Shown here piece by piece: positions 45,650 through 55,873 of a stretch of DNA of 64,000 nt (position 1 is its first letter; the number at the start of each line of letters is the position of its first letter). The notes beneath the pieces were generated by a model. That model made no database searches and was not told the DNA's origin. It worked only from the letters and a program-made list of their open reading frames with translations. The translations under genes were made by a program, and so were the position numbers. This DNA is from Lysobacter helvus (GTDB lineage Bacteria; Pseudomonadota; Gammaproteobacteria; Xanthomonadales; Xanthomonadaceae): assembly GCF_018406645.1 (NCBI RefSeq), contig NZ_AP024546.1, positions 1,674,001 through 1,738,000 on the forward strand, given 5' to 3'.

Positions 45650-48427
45650 ATGGGCGCGATGACGGACCCCACCGACACCCACGTCGCACGCCAGCTCGAT
45701 CGCCTGCGCGCGATCGCCTCCGACGATTGGACCCCTGCGCTCGCGGAGCGCCTGGCCGCATTGGCCCTGGCGAGCGACTTCGCGATCGACACGCTCGTGC
45801 GCCTGCCGGCGCTGCTCGACTCGTTCGCGCGCGATGACGCGTTCGGAACGCCGCCCGAGCTCGGGCCGGATGCGCGGACCGACTGGCAATCCCGCCTGCG
45901 CCGCTATCGCACCGCCGAATCCGCGCGCCTGGTCTGGCGCGACGTGTCGGGCCTGGACGACGTGGACGCCACGCTCGCCGGCAGCACGCAACTCGCCGAC
46001 CGCTGCCTGCGCCTCGGCCTGTCGGCGCTCGAAGGCGAATTCGCCCAACGCTACGGCCAGGTGCGCGCGGCAGATGGCAGCGTGCAGCGCCTGGTGGTGT
46101 TCGGCCTCGGCAAGCTGGGCGGTGGCGAACTGAATTTCTCGTCCGACGTCGACCTCGTCTACGCGTATCCGCAGGAAGGCGACAGCGACGGCGCGCGTTC
46201 GCTCGCGGCCGAGGATTACTTCGCGCGCCTGGGGCAGCAACTGGCGAAGCTGCTCGACGAAGCGACGGCGGAGGGCTTCTCGCATCGCGTCGACCTGCGC
46301 CTGCGTCCGTTCGGCAACGCGGGCCGCGTGGCCTTGCCGTTCGCCGCGATGGAGTCGTACTTCCAGCGCGAAGGACGCGACTGGGAACGCTATGCGTGGC
46401 AGAAGGCGCGGCCCGTTGCGGGCGATGCAGATGCGGGACTGCGCTTCCTCGATGCGTTGCGGCCGTTCGTCTATCGGCGATATCTCGATTACGGCGCGCT
46501 GGATGGCTTGCGCGAAATGAAGGCTGCGATCGCCGCGGAAGTCGCGCGCAAGGAACTGGCCGACGACATCAAGCGCGGTCCCGGTGGCATTCGCGAAATC
46601 GAATTCCTCGTCCAGGCGCTGCAGTTGATCCGCGGCGGTCGCGAACCGACGTTGCGCGAACGACGCTTGCTGCCAGCGCTTGCGGCGTTGGTGGAAGCGG
46701 GCCACGTCGCACCCGCCGCTGGCGAGGCGCTCGCGGAGGCGTATCGCTTCCTGCGTCGATTGGAAAACCGCCTGCAGATGTTGCGCGATGCGCAGACGCA
46801 CGCGCTGCCGGAAAGCCAGGTCGATCGCGCCCGCATCGCACGTGGCCTCGGGTACGACGATTGGGACGCCTTGCGCGCCGCGCTTGATGTGCAGCGGACG
46901 CGGGTTTCGACCGAGTTCGAAGCGTTGCTCGCGCCACGCGGCCGTTCCGCGGCGCCGAGCGACCTCGCGACGTACTGGCGCGCGTTGCCCGATGCAGGTG
47001 AAGCGCAGGCCTTGTCCGATGCCGGCTTCGGCGACATCGAAACGCTGGACGGCAGCCTGCGCGACTTCGCGCGCGCGCCCGGCGTGCGCACGTTGTCCGA
47101 CGCCACGCGGGCGCGCCTGGATCGCGTGCTGCCTGCGTTGCTCACCTCGGCGGCGCGTTCCTCGCAACCGGATGCCGCGCTGCGCCGCTTGCTGCCGCTG
47201 TTGCATACGTTGCTGCGGCGCGCGAGCTACCTCGCGCTCCTCGACGAACAACCGGCGGCCCTCGCGCGCCTGGTCGACGTCGTGGCCGGCAGTGCCTTGC
47301 TCGCCGAACGCATCGCCGCGCATCCGCTCCTGCTCGACGAATTGCTGGACCGCCGCAGCGCCGGCGCGTTGCCCGATCGTGCTTCGCTGATCGAAGCGTG
47401 CGACGAAACCCTGCACGACGACGACGCGGAAGCCGCGTTGATGGCGCTCAACGAAGTGCGCCAGGCGCTGAGCTTCCGCATCGCGCTGGCGACGCTGGAT
47501 GCGCGCCAGACCGCGTACGAAAGCGCGCGCCAGCTGGCCTGGCTCGCCGACGGCGTGATCGATGCAGTCCTCGTGCTCGCGCAGCGGGAAGTCGAACGTC
47601 CGCATGGCCGCGTGCCCGGAGCGCGCTTCGCCGTGCTCGGTTACGGCAGCCTCGGCGGCGAGGAGCTTGGCTTCGGGTCCGACCTCGACCTCGTGTTCCT
47701 GTACGACGCCGCACCCGACGCACAATCCGACGGCGCGCGTCCGCTGGATGCCACGCGCTGGTTCGCACGCCTCGCGCAGAAGATCGTTGCGCTGCTGGGC
47801 ACCGTCACCGGCGCCGGCCGTCTGTACGACGTGGATGTGCGCCTGCGTCCCGATGGGGCGAAGGGCTTGCTGGTCTCGAGCCTCGCCAGCTTCTCCGACT
47901 ACCAGCGCGAACGCGCGTGGACGTGGGAGCACCAGGCGCTGGTGCGCGCACGGGGGGTCGCGGGCGAGCCTTCGTTGCTCAAGGATTTCGAACGCGTGCG
48001 TGCCGAAACGCTGGGCCGTGCACGCGACCCGGACACGCTGCGCACCGACGTCGTGCAGATGCGCCAGCGCATGCGCGCAGAACTGGATCGCGGCGACGCG
48101 GCGCGCTTCGACCTCAAGCAGGGCGAAGGCGGGCTGGTGGACCTGGAGTTCCTGCTGCAATGGTGCGTGCTCGCGCGTTCGGCGACGCAGCCGCAATGGC
48201 TCGGTCCGCGCGACACGCCCGGCCTGCTGCGCCTGGCCTGCGCGGACGACGTGCTCGATCGCGCCGCATGCGACGCCCTCGGCGCGGCACACGTCACGTT
48301 GCTGGAGGCCGGCTTGCGCTGCACGCTCGATCGTCGTCCGCGCATCACCGCCGAAACCGATGCGATCGCGCAGGCGCGCGCCGCGATCCGCGCGGCCACG
48401 CACGCGGCGGGCCTCGCGTTCGACTAG
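45650..48427 (+). CDS. glnE: Glutamine-synthetase adenylyltransferase/adenylyl-removing enzyme GlnE
   Basis: 925 residues, near the E. coli 946. It adds AMP to, or removes it from, glutamine synthetase in response to PII. The two nucleotidyltransferase halves are visible: [20 protein letters not shown] near residue 155-174, and [19 protein letters not shown] near 664-683, each with the GGxELxxxSDxDL motif. Start ATG at 45650 or 45659 (MTDPTD). It converges on the ELM1-like gene with a 4-base overlap of stops (CTAG). Confidence 0.97.
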   Translation: MGAMTDPTDTHVARQLDRLRAIASDDWTPALAERLAALALASDFAIDTLVRLPALLDSFARDDAFGTPPELGPDARTDWQSRLRRYRTAESARLVWRDVSGLDDVDATLAGSTQLADRCLRLGLSALEGEFAQRYGQVRAADGSVQRLVVFGLGKLGGGELNFSSDVDLVYAYPQEGDSDGARSLAAEDYFARLGQQLAKLLDEATAEGFSHRVDLRLRPFGNAGRVALPFAAMESYFQREGRDWERYAWQKARPVAGDADAGLRFLDALRPFVYRRYLDYGALDGLREMKAAIAAEVARKELADDIKRGPGGIREIEFLVQALQLIRGGREPTLRERRLLPALAALVEAGHVAPAAGEALAEAYRFLRRLENRLQMLRDAQTHALPESQVDRARIARGLGYDDWDALRAALDVQRTRVSTEFEALLAPRGRSAAPSDLATYWRALPDAGEAQALSDAGFGDIETLDGSLRDFARAPGVRTLSDATRARLDRVLPALLTSAARSSQPDAALRRLLPLLHTLLRRASYLALLDEQPAALARLVDVVAGSALLAERIAAHPLLLDELLDRRSAGALPDRASLIEACDETLHDDDAEAALMALNEVRQALSFRIALATLDARQTAYESARQLAWLADGVIDAVLVLAQREVERPHGRVPGARFAVLGYGSLGGEELGFGSDLDLVFLYDAAPDAQSDGARPLDATRWFARLAQKIVALLGTVTGAGRLYDVDVRLRPDGAKGLLVSSLASFSDYQRERAWTWEHQALVRARGVAGEPSLLKDFERVRAETLGRARDPDTLRTDVVQMRQRMRAELDRGDAARFDLKQGEGGLVDLEFLLQWCVLARSATQPQWLGPRDTPGLLRLACADDVLDRAACDALGAAHVTLLEAGLRCTLDRRPRITAETDAIAQARAAIRAATHAAGLAFD

Positions 48428-49407
48428 CGCAACTGGAGGCGGGCGAGGACTTCGGCCGCGACGCGACCGGTTTCGCGCAGCGGTTCGATGGCGTCGTCGG
48501 GCAGGTCGTATTCCGCCAGGGTGCGCACGCGCCCGCGTGCCTGCAAGGCCGCATGGAACTGCTGCAGGCGTCCGCGCACGCGTTCGCCCCCGAGCACGTA
48601 CACCGGCACGCGGGTGGCGCACGCTTCGCTCAGCATGTTGACCGAATCGGCCGTGCACACGATGCGGTCGGCCCAGGCGAGCAGGCCGGCGTACGGATTC
48701 TCGCTGTCGTCGAGGCTCGCGTGCGCGGGCGCGAACCAGCGCAGGCCGGGGATGTCGCGCGATTGCGCACGCAACGCATCGCACCACGCGGGCGGCGTGC
48801 GGCGCGACGTGGTGGCGAGCAACGTGCCGCCGTCGCGCCGGATCACGTCGGCGAGGCGATGCAGGTCGCGTGCGAGCACCGGGCCGTCGTAGCCCGGCAC
48901 ATAGTCGCTTTCGCCACCGACCAGCAACGCGACGCGCGGTTGCGCGAGCGGCGAGAGGATCGAGAACGCGGCATGCGCGTCGGCGAGCCACGCATCGTCG
49001 ACGGGATTGAGGCTGCCGACGAGCGTGACGATGTTGTCGCCCTGCAAGGCATCGTGTTCGGGTGCGACCACGACATCCCAGTGCGTGGTGGGCATGCGCG
49101 GGTCGAGGATCTGCACGACGCGCGATCCGCGCGCGCGCAATTGCCGGGTGGCCAGCGCCGCTTGCCGGCCGCAGCCGATCGCCAGCGCCGGCGGCGACGC
49201 GAGGGCGTGCGCGAAGTCGCGGCCGTACGCCATCGCGCTGCCCGGCGCCATGCGCGGGGCGATCCAGCGCCACGGCCGGTGCGGGACCAGCGCCAGGTGC
49301 GGTGCATCGTCGAAGCCCATGGCCGCCGCGAGCGCCCGCGCCTGCCGCACGTTGCCGGCGCGGTTGTCGGTGATCAGCAGGCACGTTTCGGTGGCGGGGC
49401 GTTCCAT
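48424..49407 (-). CDS. ELM1/GtrOC1-family protein (mitochondrial-fission-like)
   Basis: 327 residues. The family combines an N-terminal [19 protein letters not shown] segment with [19 protein letters not shown] and a C-terminal half [20 protein letters not shown], a glycosyltransferase-B-like fold. In bacteria such genes lie near LPS genes; the eukaryotic homologue ELM1 acts in mitochondrial fission. Here it flanks the LPS block, so a role in nucleotide-sugar or LPS biology is plausible but unproven. I start at MERPAT because the upstream 17 residues lack conservation; GTG at 49458 is an alternative. Confidence 0.85.
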   Translation of the reverse strand: MERPATETCLLITDNRAGNVRQARALAAAMGFDDAPHLALVPHRPWRWIAPRMAPGSAMAYGRDFAHALASPPALAIGCGRQAALATRQLRARGSRVVQILDPRMPTTHWDVVVAPEHDALQGDNIVTLVGSLNPVDDAWLADAHAAFSILSPLAQPRVALLVGGESDYVPGYDGPVLARDLHRLADVIRRDGGTLLATTSRRTPPAWCDALRAQSRDIPGLRWFAPAHASLDDSENPYAGLLAWADRIVCTADSVNMLSEACATRVPVYVLGGERVRGRLQQFHAALQARGRVRTLAEYDLPDDAIEPLRETGRVAAEVLARLQLR

Positions 49408-49499
49408 CCGTGCGGAGGTCCGTTGCGGCTGCGGTCTCGGCCGCTTGACGCGCGACACTCTACACTGCGCGCCTTCGCCCGGATTGCAACCGCAGCCCC

Positions 49500-50102
49500 A
49501 TGACAGATTCGTTCAAGCCCACGCTGCCCGACGCATCGCTGGACCAGCTCTTCCGCCAGGCTCGCACCTACAACCGGTTCACCGGTGAGGTCGACGACGC
49601 CACGCTGCACGCCCTCTACGACTTGCTGAAGTGGGGCCCCACCACGTCCAACAGCTGCCCCGCGCGTTTCGTGTTCGTGCGCTCGGCCGAAGCGAAGGCC
49701 AAGCTCGGCCCTGCGCTGGACGAAGGCAACTACAAGAAAACGATGGCCGCGCCGTGCACGGCGATCGTCGCGTACGACATGGCGTTCTACGAAAAGGTGC
49801 CGGTGCTGTTCCCGCACACGGATGCGCGCGGCTGGTTCGATACCAAGCCCGAGCCCGACCTGCGCACGATCGGCCTGCGCAACGGCAGCCTGCAGGGCGC
49901 GTACCTGCTGCTTGCCGCGCGTGCGCTCGGCCTGGATTGCGGGCCGATGTCGGGCTTCGACAACGCGAAGGTCGATGCCGCGTTCTTCCCGGGCACGTCC
50001 TGGCGTTCCAACTTCCTCGTCAACCTGGGCAAGGGCGACCCCGCGTCGATCTTCCCGCGTTCGCCGCGGCTGGGCTTCGACGAAGCCTGCCGCATCGATT
50101 GA
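49500..50102 (+). CDS. Malonic semialdehyde reductase / nitroreductase RutE-like
   Basis: 200 residues of the FMN-dependent nitroreductase family, RutE/HadB branch. Conserved: [38 protein letters not shown], and [17 protein letters not shown]. In E. coli RutE reduces malonic semialdehyde in pyrimidine breakdown; no other rut genes are here, so a general aldehyde or nitro-compound reductase is as likely. It starts the plus-strand run leading to pirin. No signal peptide. Confidence 0.9.
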   Translation: MTDSFKPTLPDASLDQLFRQARTYNRFTGEVDDATLHALYDLLKWGPTTSNSCPARFVFVRSAEAKAKLGPALDEGNYKKTMAAPCTAIVAYDMAFYEKVPVLFPHTDARGWFDTKPEPDLRTIGLRNGSLQGAYLLLAARALGLDCGPMSGFDNAKVDAAFFPGTSWRSNFLVNLGKGDPASIFPRSPRLGFDEACRID

Positions 50103-50125
50103 TCCCCACCACAGGACTGAACCGC

Positions 50126-50719
50126 ATGATGATCCGCACGCGCATTGCCCTTGCCTCGCTGCTGCTGGTGGCCGGTTTCGCACAGGCCAAGCAAGCCACG
50201 TACAAGCTCGATCCCAACCACACGATGGTCGTGGCCTCGTGGGATCACTTCGGCTACTCGCATCCCGTGGCCAACTTCCTCAACGTGGACGGCACGCTGG
50301 TGTACGACGCCGACAACGTGGCCAACTCCAGCGTCACCGTGACGCTGCCGCTGTCGGGCCTGGACGCGATGGTGCCCAAGCTCACCGCGCACCTGCAGAG
50401 CCCGGATTTCTTCGACATGGCGAAGTACCCGACCGCCACGTTCAAGAGCACCAAGGTGGAATCGCTGGGCGGCAACAAGCTCAAGGTCACCGGTGACCTG
50501 ACCATCCGCGACAAGACCAACCCGGTCGTGCTCGAAGTCACGCTCAACAAGGCCGGCGAGAGCCGCGGCCAGCCGAAGATCGGCTTCGATGCGACGGGCA
50601 CGATCCAGCGCAGCGCGTTCGGCGTGGACGCCATGCTGCCGAACATCGCCGATGCCGTGCAGCTGCGCATCACCACCGAAGCGTCGGTGCCGAAGCCCGA
50701 GGGCGCGGAGGCCAAGTGA
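50126..50719 (+). CDS. YceI family periplasmic lipid-binding-like protein
   Basis: 197 residues. A signal peptide (~1-22, LASLLLVAGFAQA-K), then the YceI fold: ATYKLDPNHTMVVASWDHFG, then LDAMVPKLTAHLQSPDFFDM, KVTGDLTIRDKTNPV and FGVDAMLPNIADAVQL. YceI proteins bind isoprenoid-like lipids and are stress- or base-induced. Start with ATG at 50126 (two ATGs in a row). Its stop overlaps the pirin GTG start, so the two are coupled. Confidence 0.93.
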   Translation: MMIRTRIALASLLLVAGFAQAKQATYKLDPNHTMVVASWDHFGYSHPVANFLNVDGTLVYDADNVANSSVTVTLPLSGLDAMVPKLTAHLQSPDFFDMAKYPTATFKSTKVESLGGNKLKVTGDLTIRDKTNPVVLEVTLNKAGESRGQPKIGFDATGTIQRSAFGVDAMLPNIADAVQLRITTEASVPKPEGAEAK

Positions 50720-51426
50720 TCGTCCAACGTGCTTCGAGTGCGCGCGGTGACGTGTCCGCCGGTTGGCTGAAGAGCCAGCACACGTTTTCGTTCGGGCACT
50801 ACTACGACCCCGAATGGATGGGCTTCGGCCCGCTGCGCGTGATCAACGAGGATCGCGTGGCGCCGCGCGGCGGCTTCCCGCCGCATCGCCACGCGAACAT
50901 GGAAATCCTCAGCTACGTGTTGTCCGGTGCGCTCGCGCACCGCGACGACACCGGCAGCGAGGGCGTGCTGCGCCCGGGCGAGCTGCAGTGGATGAGCGCG
51001 GGGCACGGCATCGAACACAGCGAGTTCAATGCGTCCGAATCCGAGCCGGTGCATTTCCTGCAGATCTGGATCCAGCCGGACCGGCTCAACGCCGCGCCGG
51101 GCTATGAACAGCGCGCGTTCGACCCGGAAGCCCGGCGCGGACGCTGGGCCACGCTGGCCTCGCCCGATGGCGCGGACGGCAGCCTGGCGATCCGGCAGCA
51201 GGCGTTCCTGCGCGGGGTGCGGCTGGGCGATGGCGAATCGGTGGACCTCGTGCTCGATCCCGCGCGCCGCTACTGGCTGCACGTGGCGCAGGGCGGCGCG
51301 GTGCTCGATGGCCGCGCGCTGTCGGCCGGCGATGCGCTGGGCCTGGTGGACGAGGGCGGCACGCGATCGTTGTCGGGCCGCGGTGCGGAAATCGCCGACG
51401 TCCTGCTCTTCGACCTGCCGGCCTGA
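50716..51426 (+). CDS. Pirin family protein
   Basis: 236 residues from GTG 50716 (overlapping the yceI stop as GTGA). It is a bicupin: N-terminal cupin with the metal-binding pattern FPPHRHANMEILSYVLSGAL (two His, Glu) and GHGIEHSEF, then a C-terminal cupin with degenerate metal sites. Some pirins act as quercetin dioxygenases. YhhW-like length. No cofactor partner gene nearby; the substrate is unknown. Confidence 0.94.
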   Translation: MIVQRASSARGDVSAGWLKSQHTFSFGHYYDPEWMGFGPLRVINEDRVAPRGGFPPHRHANMEILSYVLSGALAHRDDTGSEGVLRPGELQWMSAGHGIEHSEFNASESEPVHFLQIWIQPDRLNAAPGYEQRAFDPEARRGRWATLASPDGADGSLAIRQQAFLRGVRLGDGESVDLVLDPARRYWLHVAQGGAVLDGRALSAGDALGLVDEGGTRSLSGRGAEIADVLLFDLPA

Positions 51427-51474
51427 CGGCGGCTGCTAAACTCGCGGCCCGCGCATCGCCGAACCCCCGTGCCC

Positions 51475-51693
51475 ATGGCCCCGCAGTCGCCCAGCAATCC
51501 CCAGCCCACCGCCACCGCGCCCGCCAACGCGCAGCAACGCTACGACGTGCGCCGGGCCGATCTGCCGCTCAGCTGCCCGCTGCCGTCGATGGCGCTGTGG
51601 AATTCGCATCCGCGCGTGTACCTGCCGATCGAAGCCGACGGGAGCGAATGCCAGTGCCCCTACTGCGGTTCGCACTTCGTGCTGATCGACTGA
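51475..51693 (+). CDS. CHCC zinc-finger protein
   Basis: 72 residues. The C-terminal ~40 residues carry Cys-His-Cys-Cys (LSCPLPSMALWNSHPRVYLP then CQCPYCGSHF), as in the CHCC zinc-finger family related to a mitochondrial complex I subunit. N-terminus is Pro/Gln/Thr-rich and variable. ATG at 51475 is used; a GTG at 51469 is in frame. It is followed by the GT4 gene at 51710, so it begins the LPS set. Confidence 0.88.
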   Translation: MAPQSPSNPQPTATAPANAQQRYDVRRADLPLSCPLPSMALWNSHPRVYLPIEADGSECQCPYCGSHFVLID

Positions 51694-51709
51694 CCAGCCG
51701 CACGCGACC

Positions 51710-52828
51710 GTGACGCGGCCGCTCACCATCGTCCAAGTGCTTCCCGCCCTCGAATCGGGCGGGGTCGAACGTTCCACCCTCGAGATCGCCGACGCCCTCG
51801 TGCGCGCGGGCCATCGCGCGCTGGTCGTGTCGGCGGGCGGACGGCTCGTGCCGCGGCTGGAAGCGCTCGGCGCCGAACACATCACGCTCGACATCGGGCG
51901 CAAGTCGCTCTTCACGTTGCAGCACGTGCCGCCGTTGCGTCGCCTGTTCGAACGCCGCGGTGCCGACATCGTGCACGCGCGTTCGCGGATGCCGGCGTGG
52001 ATCGCGTGGCGCGCGCTGCAAGGCATGCGAGCCGCGCGACCGCGTTTCGTCACGACGATGCACGGGCTCAATTCGCCGTCGCCTTACAGCGCGATCATGG
52101 CGCGCGGCGAACGCGTGATCTGCGTGTCGGAGACGGTGCGCGCGTACTTGCTTGCGCACTATCCGAAGACCGATCCGGCGCGCCTGCGCGTGATCCCGCG
52201 CGGCATCGATCCGCAGGCCTTCCCGCGCATGCCTGCGCCCGATCGCGAAGCACGCGCGCGCGCCGCCGCGCTGCATCCCGCGCTCGGGGGTGAAGGTCCG
52301 TTGCTCCTGTTGCCCGGGCGCGGCACGCGGTTGAAAGGCCACGTCGACGCCCTCGACCTGCTGCATGCGCTGCGCCGCGACGGCGTGGATGCGCGCCTGT
52401 GGTTGCCGGGCAGTCGCGAACATGGACGCGATCGTTACCTGTCCGAACTGCAAGCGCACGCCACCGTGCTCGGCATCGACGCGGCCGTCGCGTTCGCGCC
52501 GCCCACCGATGCGATCGCCGATGCCTACGCGGCGAGCGACCTCGTGCTGCAGGTCTCGCGCAAGCCCGAAGCCTTCGGCCGCACGGTGCTCGAAGCGCTC
52601 AGCGTCGGCCGGCCCGTCGTCGGCTGGGACCACGGCGGCGTCGGCGAACTGTTGCGCGCCTGGCAACCCGCGGGCGCGGTGCCCCCGTTCGACGGCGACG
52701 CCCTGGTGCGGGCCGCGCGCGAAACATTGGCGCATCCGCCGACGCCTCCGGTTACGATGCCGCACACCTTGCGCGCCATGCAGGATCAGACGCTTGCGGT
52801 CTATGCAGAACTCGTCGACCACCGCTGA
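51710..52828 (+). CDS. Glycosyltransferase family 4
   Basis: 372 residues, GTG start. Typical GT-B retaining transferase: N-terminal domain starts IVQVLPALESGGVERSTLEI (Gly-rich donor-loop type), the C-terminal domain has LLPGRGTRLKGHVDALDLL, and the EX7E pattern is near KPEAFGRTVLEALSVGRPVV. It probably adds a hexose to the LPS core or O-antigen. The O-antigen ligase start overlaps its end by 26 bases, so both are coupled. Confidence 0.92.
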   Translation: MTRPLTIVQVLPALESGGVERSTLEIADALVRAGHRALVVSAGGRLVPRLEALGAEHITLDIGRKSLFTLQHVPPLRRLFERRGADIVHARSRMPAWIAWRALQGMRAARPRFVTTMHGLNSPSPYSAIMARGERVICVSETVRAYLLAHYPKTDPARLRVIPRGIDPQAFPRMPAPDREARARAAALHPALGGEGPLLLLPGRGTRLKGHVDALDLLHALRRDGVDARLWLPGSREHGRDRYLSELQAHATVLGIDAAVAFAPPTDAIADAYAASDLVLQVSRKPEAFGRTVLEALSVGRPVVGWDHGGVGELLRAWQPAGAVPPFDGDALVRAARETLAHPPTPPVTMPHTLRAMQDQTLAVYAELVDHR

Positions 52829-54152
52829 CACACACGCCCCCGGCCCGCCGGCCGGCTGGCGCTGGGCGCCCGCCTGGGTGCTCGCCTTCGTCGCGTTGTG
52901 GCCCGCGCCCGGCTATGCCGAAGGCGTGATGTCGCTCGGTGCGATCGCGGCGATCGTGGTCCTGCTGGCCTCGCGTTTCCGCGGCGGCGCCGCGTTGCTC
53001 TCCGGTCCGGCGTGGGCGCTCACGAGCGTGTTGTTCTTCGCCTACTGGTTGCCCGAGGCGTTCTCGTCGATCGATGCGGTGGATCGCGCCCTCGCGTTGC
53101 GTGAATCCGCGTTCGACCTGCGCTACCTGCCGTTCCTGTGGCTCGTCGCCTCGGCGGTGGCGGATGCGCGCGGACGCCGCATCACGTTCGGCGGGCTCGC
53201 CATCATCGTCGCCATCTGGACGATCGACGCCGTGCTGCAGGCCGTCTCTGGCACGAGTCCGCTGTTCTTCGGCATCGACACCATCAAGCACGCGATCAGC
53301 GGGCACGGCATGTGCACCGATGCGGAAGCGCTGGCGGTGGATCGCCTGAGCGGCATCCTCGGGCCGTGCAACCTCAAGTTCGGACAGATGCTGGCGAGCA
53401 TGTCGCCCTTCGCGCTGTATGCGGCCGCGCGTCGCTGGGGCGTGCCGGGGTGGTGCGTCGCCTCGGCGGTGGTCGGCGCGATCGTGTTGCTCGGTGGTGC
53501 GCGCGCGGCGTGGATTTCGTATGCGCTGGTGCTGCTGTGGTCGGGTTGGCGCCTGTTGGGTTGGAAGCGACTGCTCGCGGTGTTCGCGTTCGGCGCGATC
53601 GCGCTCGCGGCGCTCGGCTTGTTCGTGCCGCAGGTGGAAACGCGCTTGCAGCGCACGACGCAGCTGCTGGCCGCCGATGCGGGCGGCGTGGACAACGCCT
53701 TGTCCGGCCGCGGCCGCATCTGGTCCGCGGCGATGTGCATGTATCGCACGCACCCCATCAACGGCGTGGGGGCGCGCGGCTTCCGCGATGCGTTCAACGG
53801 CTGCGATGCAGAGGCGGGCAAGCTCGCGGCCTGGGGTGAAGGACCGGCATTGCACGCGCACCACTGGGTACTGGAAGTCGCCAGCGAAACCGGCACGATC
53901 GGCCTGGTGTTGTGGCTGGCCGGCATCGCGCTGGGATGGCGCGCGTGGCGCTATGCGAGCGAAACGGCGCGCGATCGCGCACGGCCGGCGATGCTCGCGC
54001 TCGTCGTCACGTTGTTCCCGTTCAACACGCACCTGGCGTTCTATTCGACGTTCTGGGGCGGGCTGGCGCTGATGCTGGCCGCGCTGTACGCGGGCAGCCT
54101 GCTGTCGCGCGACCCCGAACCCGCGGCGGCCCCCGCGGCTGCGGCTGCATGA
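52803..54152 (+). CDS. O-antigen ligase (WaaL-like)
   Basis: 449 residues with about 10-12 membrane helices. The Wzy_C-type pattern includes a large periplasmic loop with NALSGRGRIWSAAMCMYRTH, GVGARGFRDAF and HAHHWVLEVASETGTIGL, whose His residues are in the catalytic region. It joins O-antigen chains to lipid A-core at the periplasmic side. Start overlaps the GT4 stop region; the stop overlaps the GT2 start (ATGA). WaaL and Wzy cannot be told apart by sequence alone; the location among core genes favours WaaL. Confidence 0.85.
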   Translation: MQNSSTTADTHAPGPPAGWRWAPAWVLAFVALWPAPGYAEGVMSLGAIAAIVVLLASRFRGGAALLSGPAWALTSVLFFAYWLPEAFSSIDAVDRALALRESAFDLRYLPFLWLVASAVADARGRRITFGGLAIIVAIWTIDAVLQAVSGTSPLFFGIDTIKHAISGHGMCTDAEALAVDRLSGILGPCNLKFGQMLASMSPFALYAAARRWGVPGWCVASAVVGAIVLLGGARAAWISYALVLLWSGWRLLGWKRLLAVFAFGAIALAALGLFVPQVETRLQRTTQLLAADAGGVDNALSGRGRIWSAAMCMYRTHPINGVGARGFRDAFNGCDAEAGKLAAWGEGPALHAHHWVLEVASETGTIGLVLWLAGIALGWRAWRYASETARDRARPAMLALVVTLFPFNTHLAFYSTFWGGLALMLAALYAGSLLSRDPEPAAAPAAAAA

Positions 54153-54916
54153 GCACGCGGGCGCCGATCAGCGGCGTCGTCACCACGTTCGACAACGCGG
54201 CGACGCTGGAAGCGTGCCTGGCGAGCCTGGCGTTCTGCGACGAACGCGTGGTGCTCGATTCCGGCTCCACCGATGCGACGCGCGACATCGCCGAACGCTA
54301 CGGCGCGCGCGTCTCCGTGCGCCCGTTCGAAGGCTATGGCCCGCAGAAACAACACGCGATCGACCTGGCCACGCACGATTGGGTGTTGCTGCTCGACGCG
54401 GACGAATCGCTGACCGACGCAGGCCGCGCGATGATCGAACGCACGCTGCAGGCGCCGCGCGCGGACGGCTATCGCCTGCCGCGCCAGGAATGGTTGTTCT
54501 GGCGCTGGTCGCACGCCGGCGCGCGGGCGAACTGGCAGTTGCGCCTGTTCCGCAAGTCGCGCGCGCGCATGAATACCGTGCCGGTGCACGCCGCGCCGAC
54601 GCTCGACACGGGCGCGCCGCAGGACCTGGACGCCCCGTTCCGCCATTACGGCGAACCGCACCTGGCCGATCGCGTCGAGAAGGTGAACCGCTATTCCAGC
54701 GGCATGGTGGTGAACAAGCGCCGCAAGCCGATCCGCGGACTCGGGTTGCGCATCGTGCTGCAGCCCTACGTCGCCTTCCTCAAGCTGTACATCGGCAAGC
54801 GGTATTTCCTCAACGGCTGGGCGGGCTTCTTCGCCGCGCGCACGCATGCGTTCTACACCTTCCTCAAGTACGCGAAGGTGCTGGAAGCGCAACGCGAACG
54901 CGATCAATCGCCGTAG
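54149..54916 (+). CDS. Glycosyltransferase family 2 (LPS core type)
   Basis: 255 residues. GT-A fold with VVLDSGSTDATRDIAERYGA, the DXD-like LLLDADESL and RLFRKSRARMNTVPVHA; C-terminal LRIVLQPYVAFLKLYIGKRY with a basic/aromatic membrane-attaching patch. This pattern is that of core transferases such as LgtF/WaaE, which add glucose to heptose. Coupled to the O-antigen ligase by ATGA. It converges on the lpxL-like gene with a 13-base overlap of ends. Confidence 0.9.
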   Translation: MSTRAPISGVVTTFDNAATLEACLASLAFCDERVVLDSGSTDATRDIAERYGARVSVRPFEGYGPQKQHAIDLATHDWVLLLDADESLTDAGRAMIERTLQAPRADGYRLPRQEWLFWRWSHAGARANWQLRLFRKSRARMNTVPVHAAPTLDTGAPQDLDAPFRHYGEPHLADRVEKVNRYSSGMVVNKRRKPIRGLGLRIVLQPYVAFLKLYIGKRYFLNGWAGFFAARTHAFYTFLKYAKVLEAQRERDQSP

Positions 54917-55830
54917 GGCGAAGTGCCATCCGGCTGCCGCTTGAAGCGGCGATGGATCCACAGGTACTGGTCGGGCGCGACGCGCGCCATTGCTTCGATC
55001 GCCGCCATCACCGCGGCGGTATCCGCGACCGCGTCCTTCGACGGAATGCTTTCCAGTCCCGGCACGAGCCGCAACGTGTAACCGCCATCGGCGCGTCGCG
55101 CGTGCTGGAACGCCACGACCAACGCCCCCGACAGGCGCGCGAGCTGGTGCGTCGACGACAGGCTGTTCGCAGGCCGGCCGAAGAAGGGCACGTATACGCT
55201 TTCGCCGCGGCTCGGGTCCTGGTCCGGCGCGTACCACAGCACGCCGCCCTGCTTGAGGTGTTTCACCGCAGGGCGCAATTCCTGCTTGGTGAACATCGCG
55301 GCGGCGTAGCGCAGGCGGCCGCGCTTGACGGCCCATTCCATCGCCGGCTCGGCGTGTGGGCGATACATGCCGGCGAGCGGCACGTGGTCGCACATCAGGC
55401 GGCCGCAGATTTCCAGCGTGGTGAAGTGGCCCGACACGACGATGATGCCGCGGCCGCTCGCACGCGCGGCCGCGATCAGGTCGAGGCCTTCGACGACCAG
55501 GCCGTGGCGCATCGGATCCACCGAGCCCCACCACGCGCGCGCGAATTCGAACAGGCCGATGCCGAGCGCGGCGAAGTGTTCGCGCAACAGCGCTTCGCGC
55601 GCGGCGGCGTCGAGTTCGGGGAAACATAGTTCAAGGTTCCGCGCAGCGATGCGGCGGCGCGCGGGCATCGCGACGCGGAGCAAGGCACCGAGGCCGCGGC
55701 CGAGCGCGCGCTGCAACGACCAGGGCAGGCGCGCGAGCGCGGCCATCGCACCGATGCCCAGCCACGTCGGCCAATGGCGCGAGCCCAGGGGCGGGCGATC
55801 GTGGTCCGTCGGGGCAGGCGCGGGCGTCAT
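54904..55830 (-). CDS. Lipid A late acyltransferase (LpxL/HtrB family)
   Basis: 308 residues. N-terminal hydrophobic region (~20-45) and the acyltransferase motif HX4E as GHFTTLE (~ residue 130), with QDPSRGESVYVPFFGRPA as the family second motif. It transfers lauroyl or similar acyl chains from acyl-ACP to Kdo2-lipid IVA. Start MTPAPAPTDHD: the open frame begins 39 residues earlier inside the divergent waaA start area, which is unlikely. It is divergent from waaA by 43 bases, so they could share control. Confidence 0.93.
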   Translation of the reverse strand: MTPAPAPTDHDRPPLGSRHWPTWLGIGAMAALARLPWSLQRALGRGLGALLRVAMPARRRIAARNLELCFPELDAAAREALLREHFAALGIGLFEFARAWWGSVDPMRHGLVVEGLDLIAAARASGRGIIVVSGHFTTLEICGRLMCDHVPLAGMYRPHAEPAMEWAVKRGRLRYAAAMFTKQELRPAVKHLKQGGVLWYAPDQDPSRGESVYVPFFGRPANSLSSTHQLARLSGALVVAFQHARRADGGYTLRLVPGLESIPSKDAVADTAAVMAAIEAMARVAPDQYLWIHRRFKRQPDGTSPYGD

Positions 55831-55873
55831 CGTCGCGATTCTACGGGGGTCCGCTGACAGGTATCCTCCCGTG

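Noticed and set aside
45632-49384. 1,250-residue minus-strand frame opposite glnE
   Set aside because: GlnE is conserved over its full length with both catalytic motifs on the plus strand. The antisense frame is Arg/Ala/Gln-rich, the typical shadow composition.
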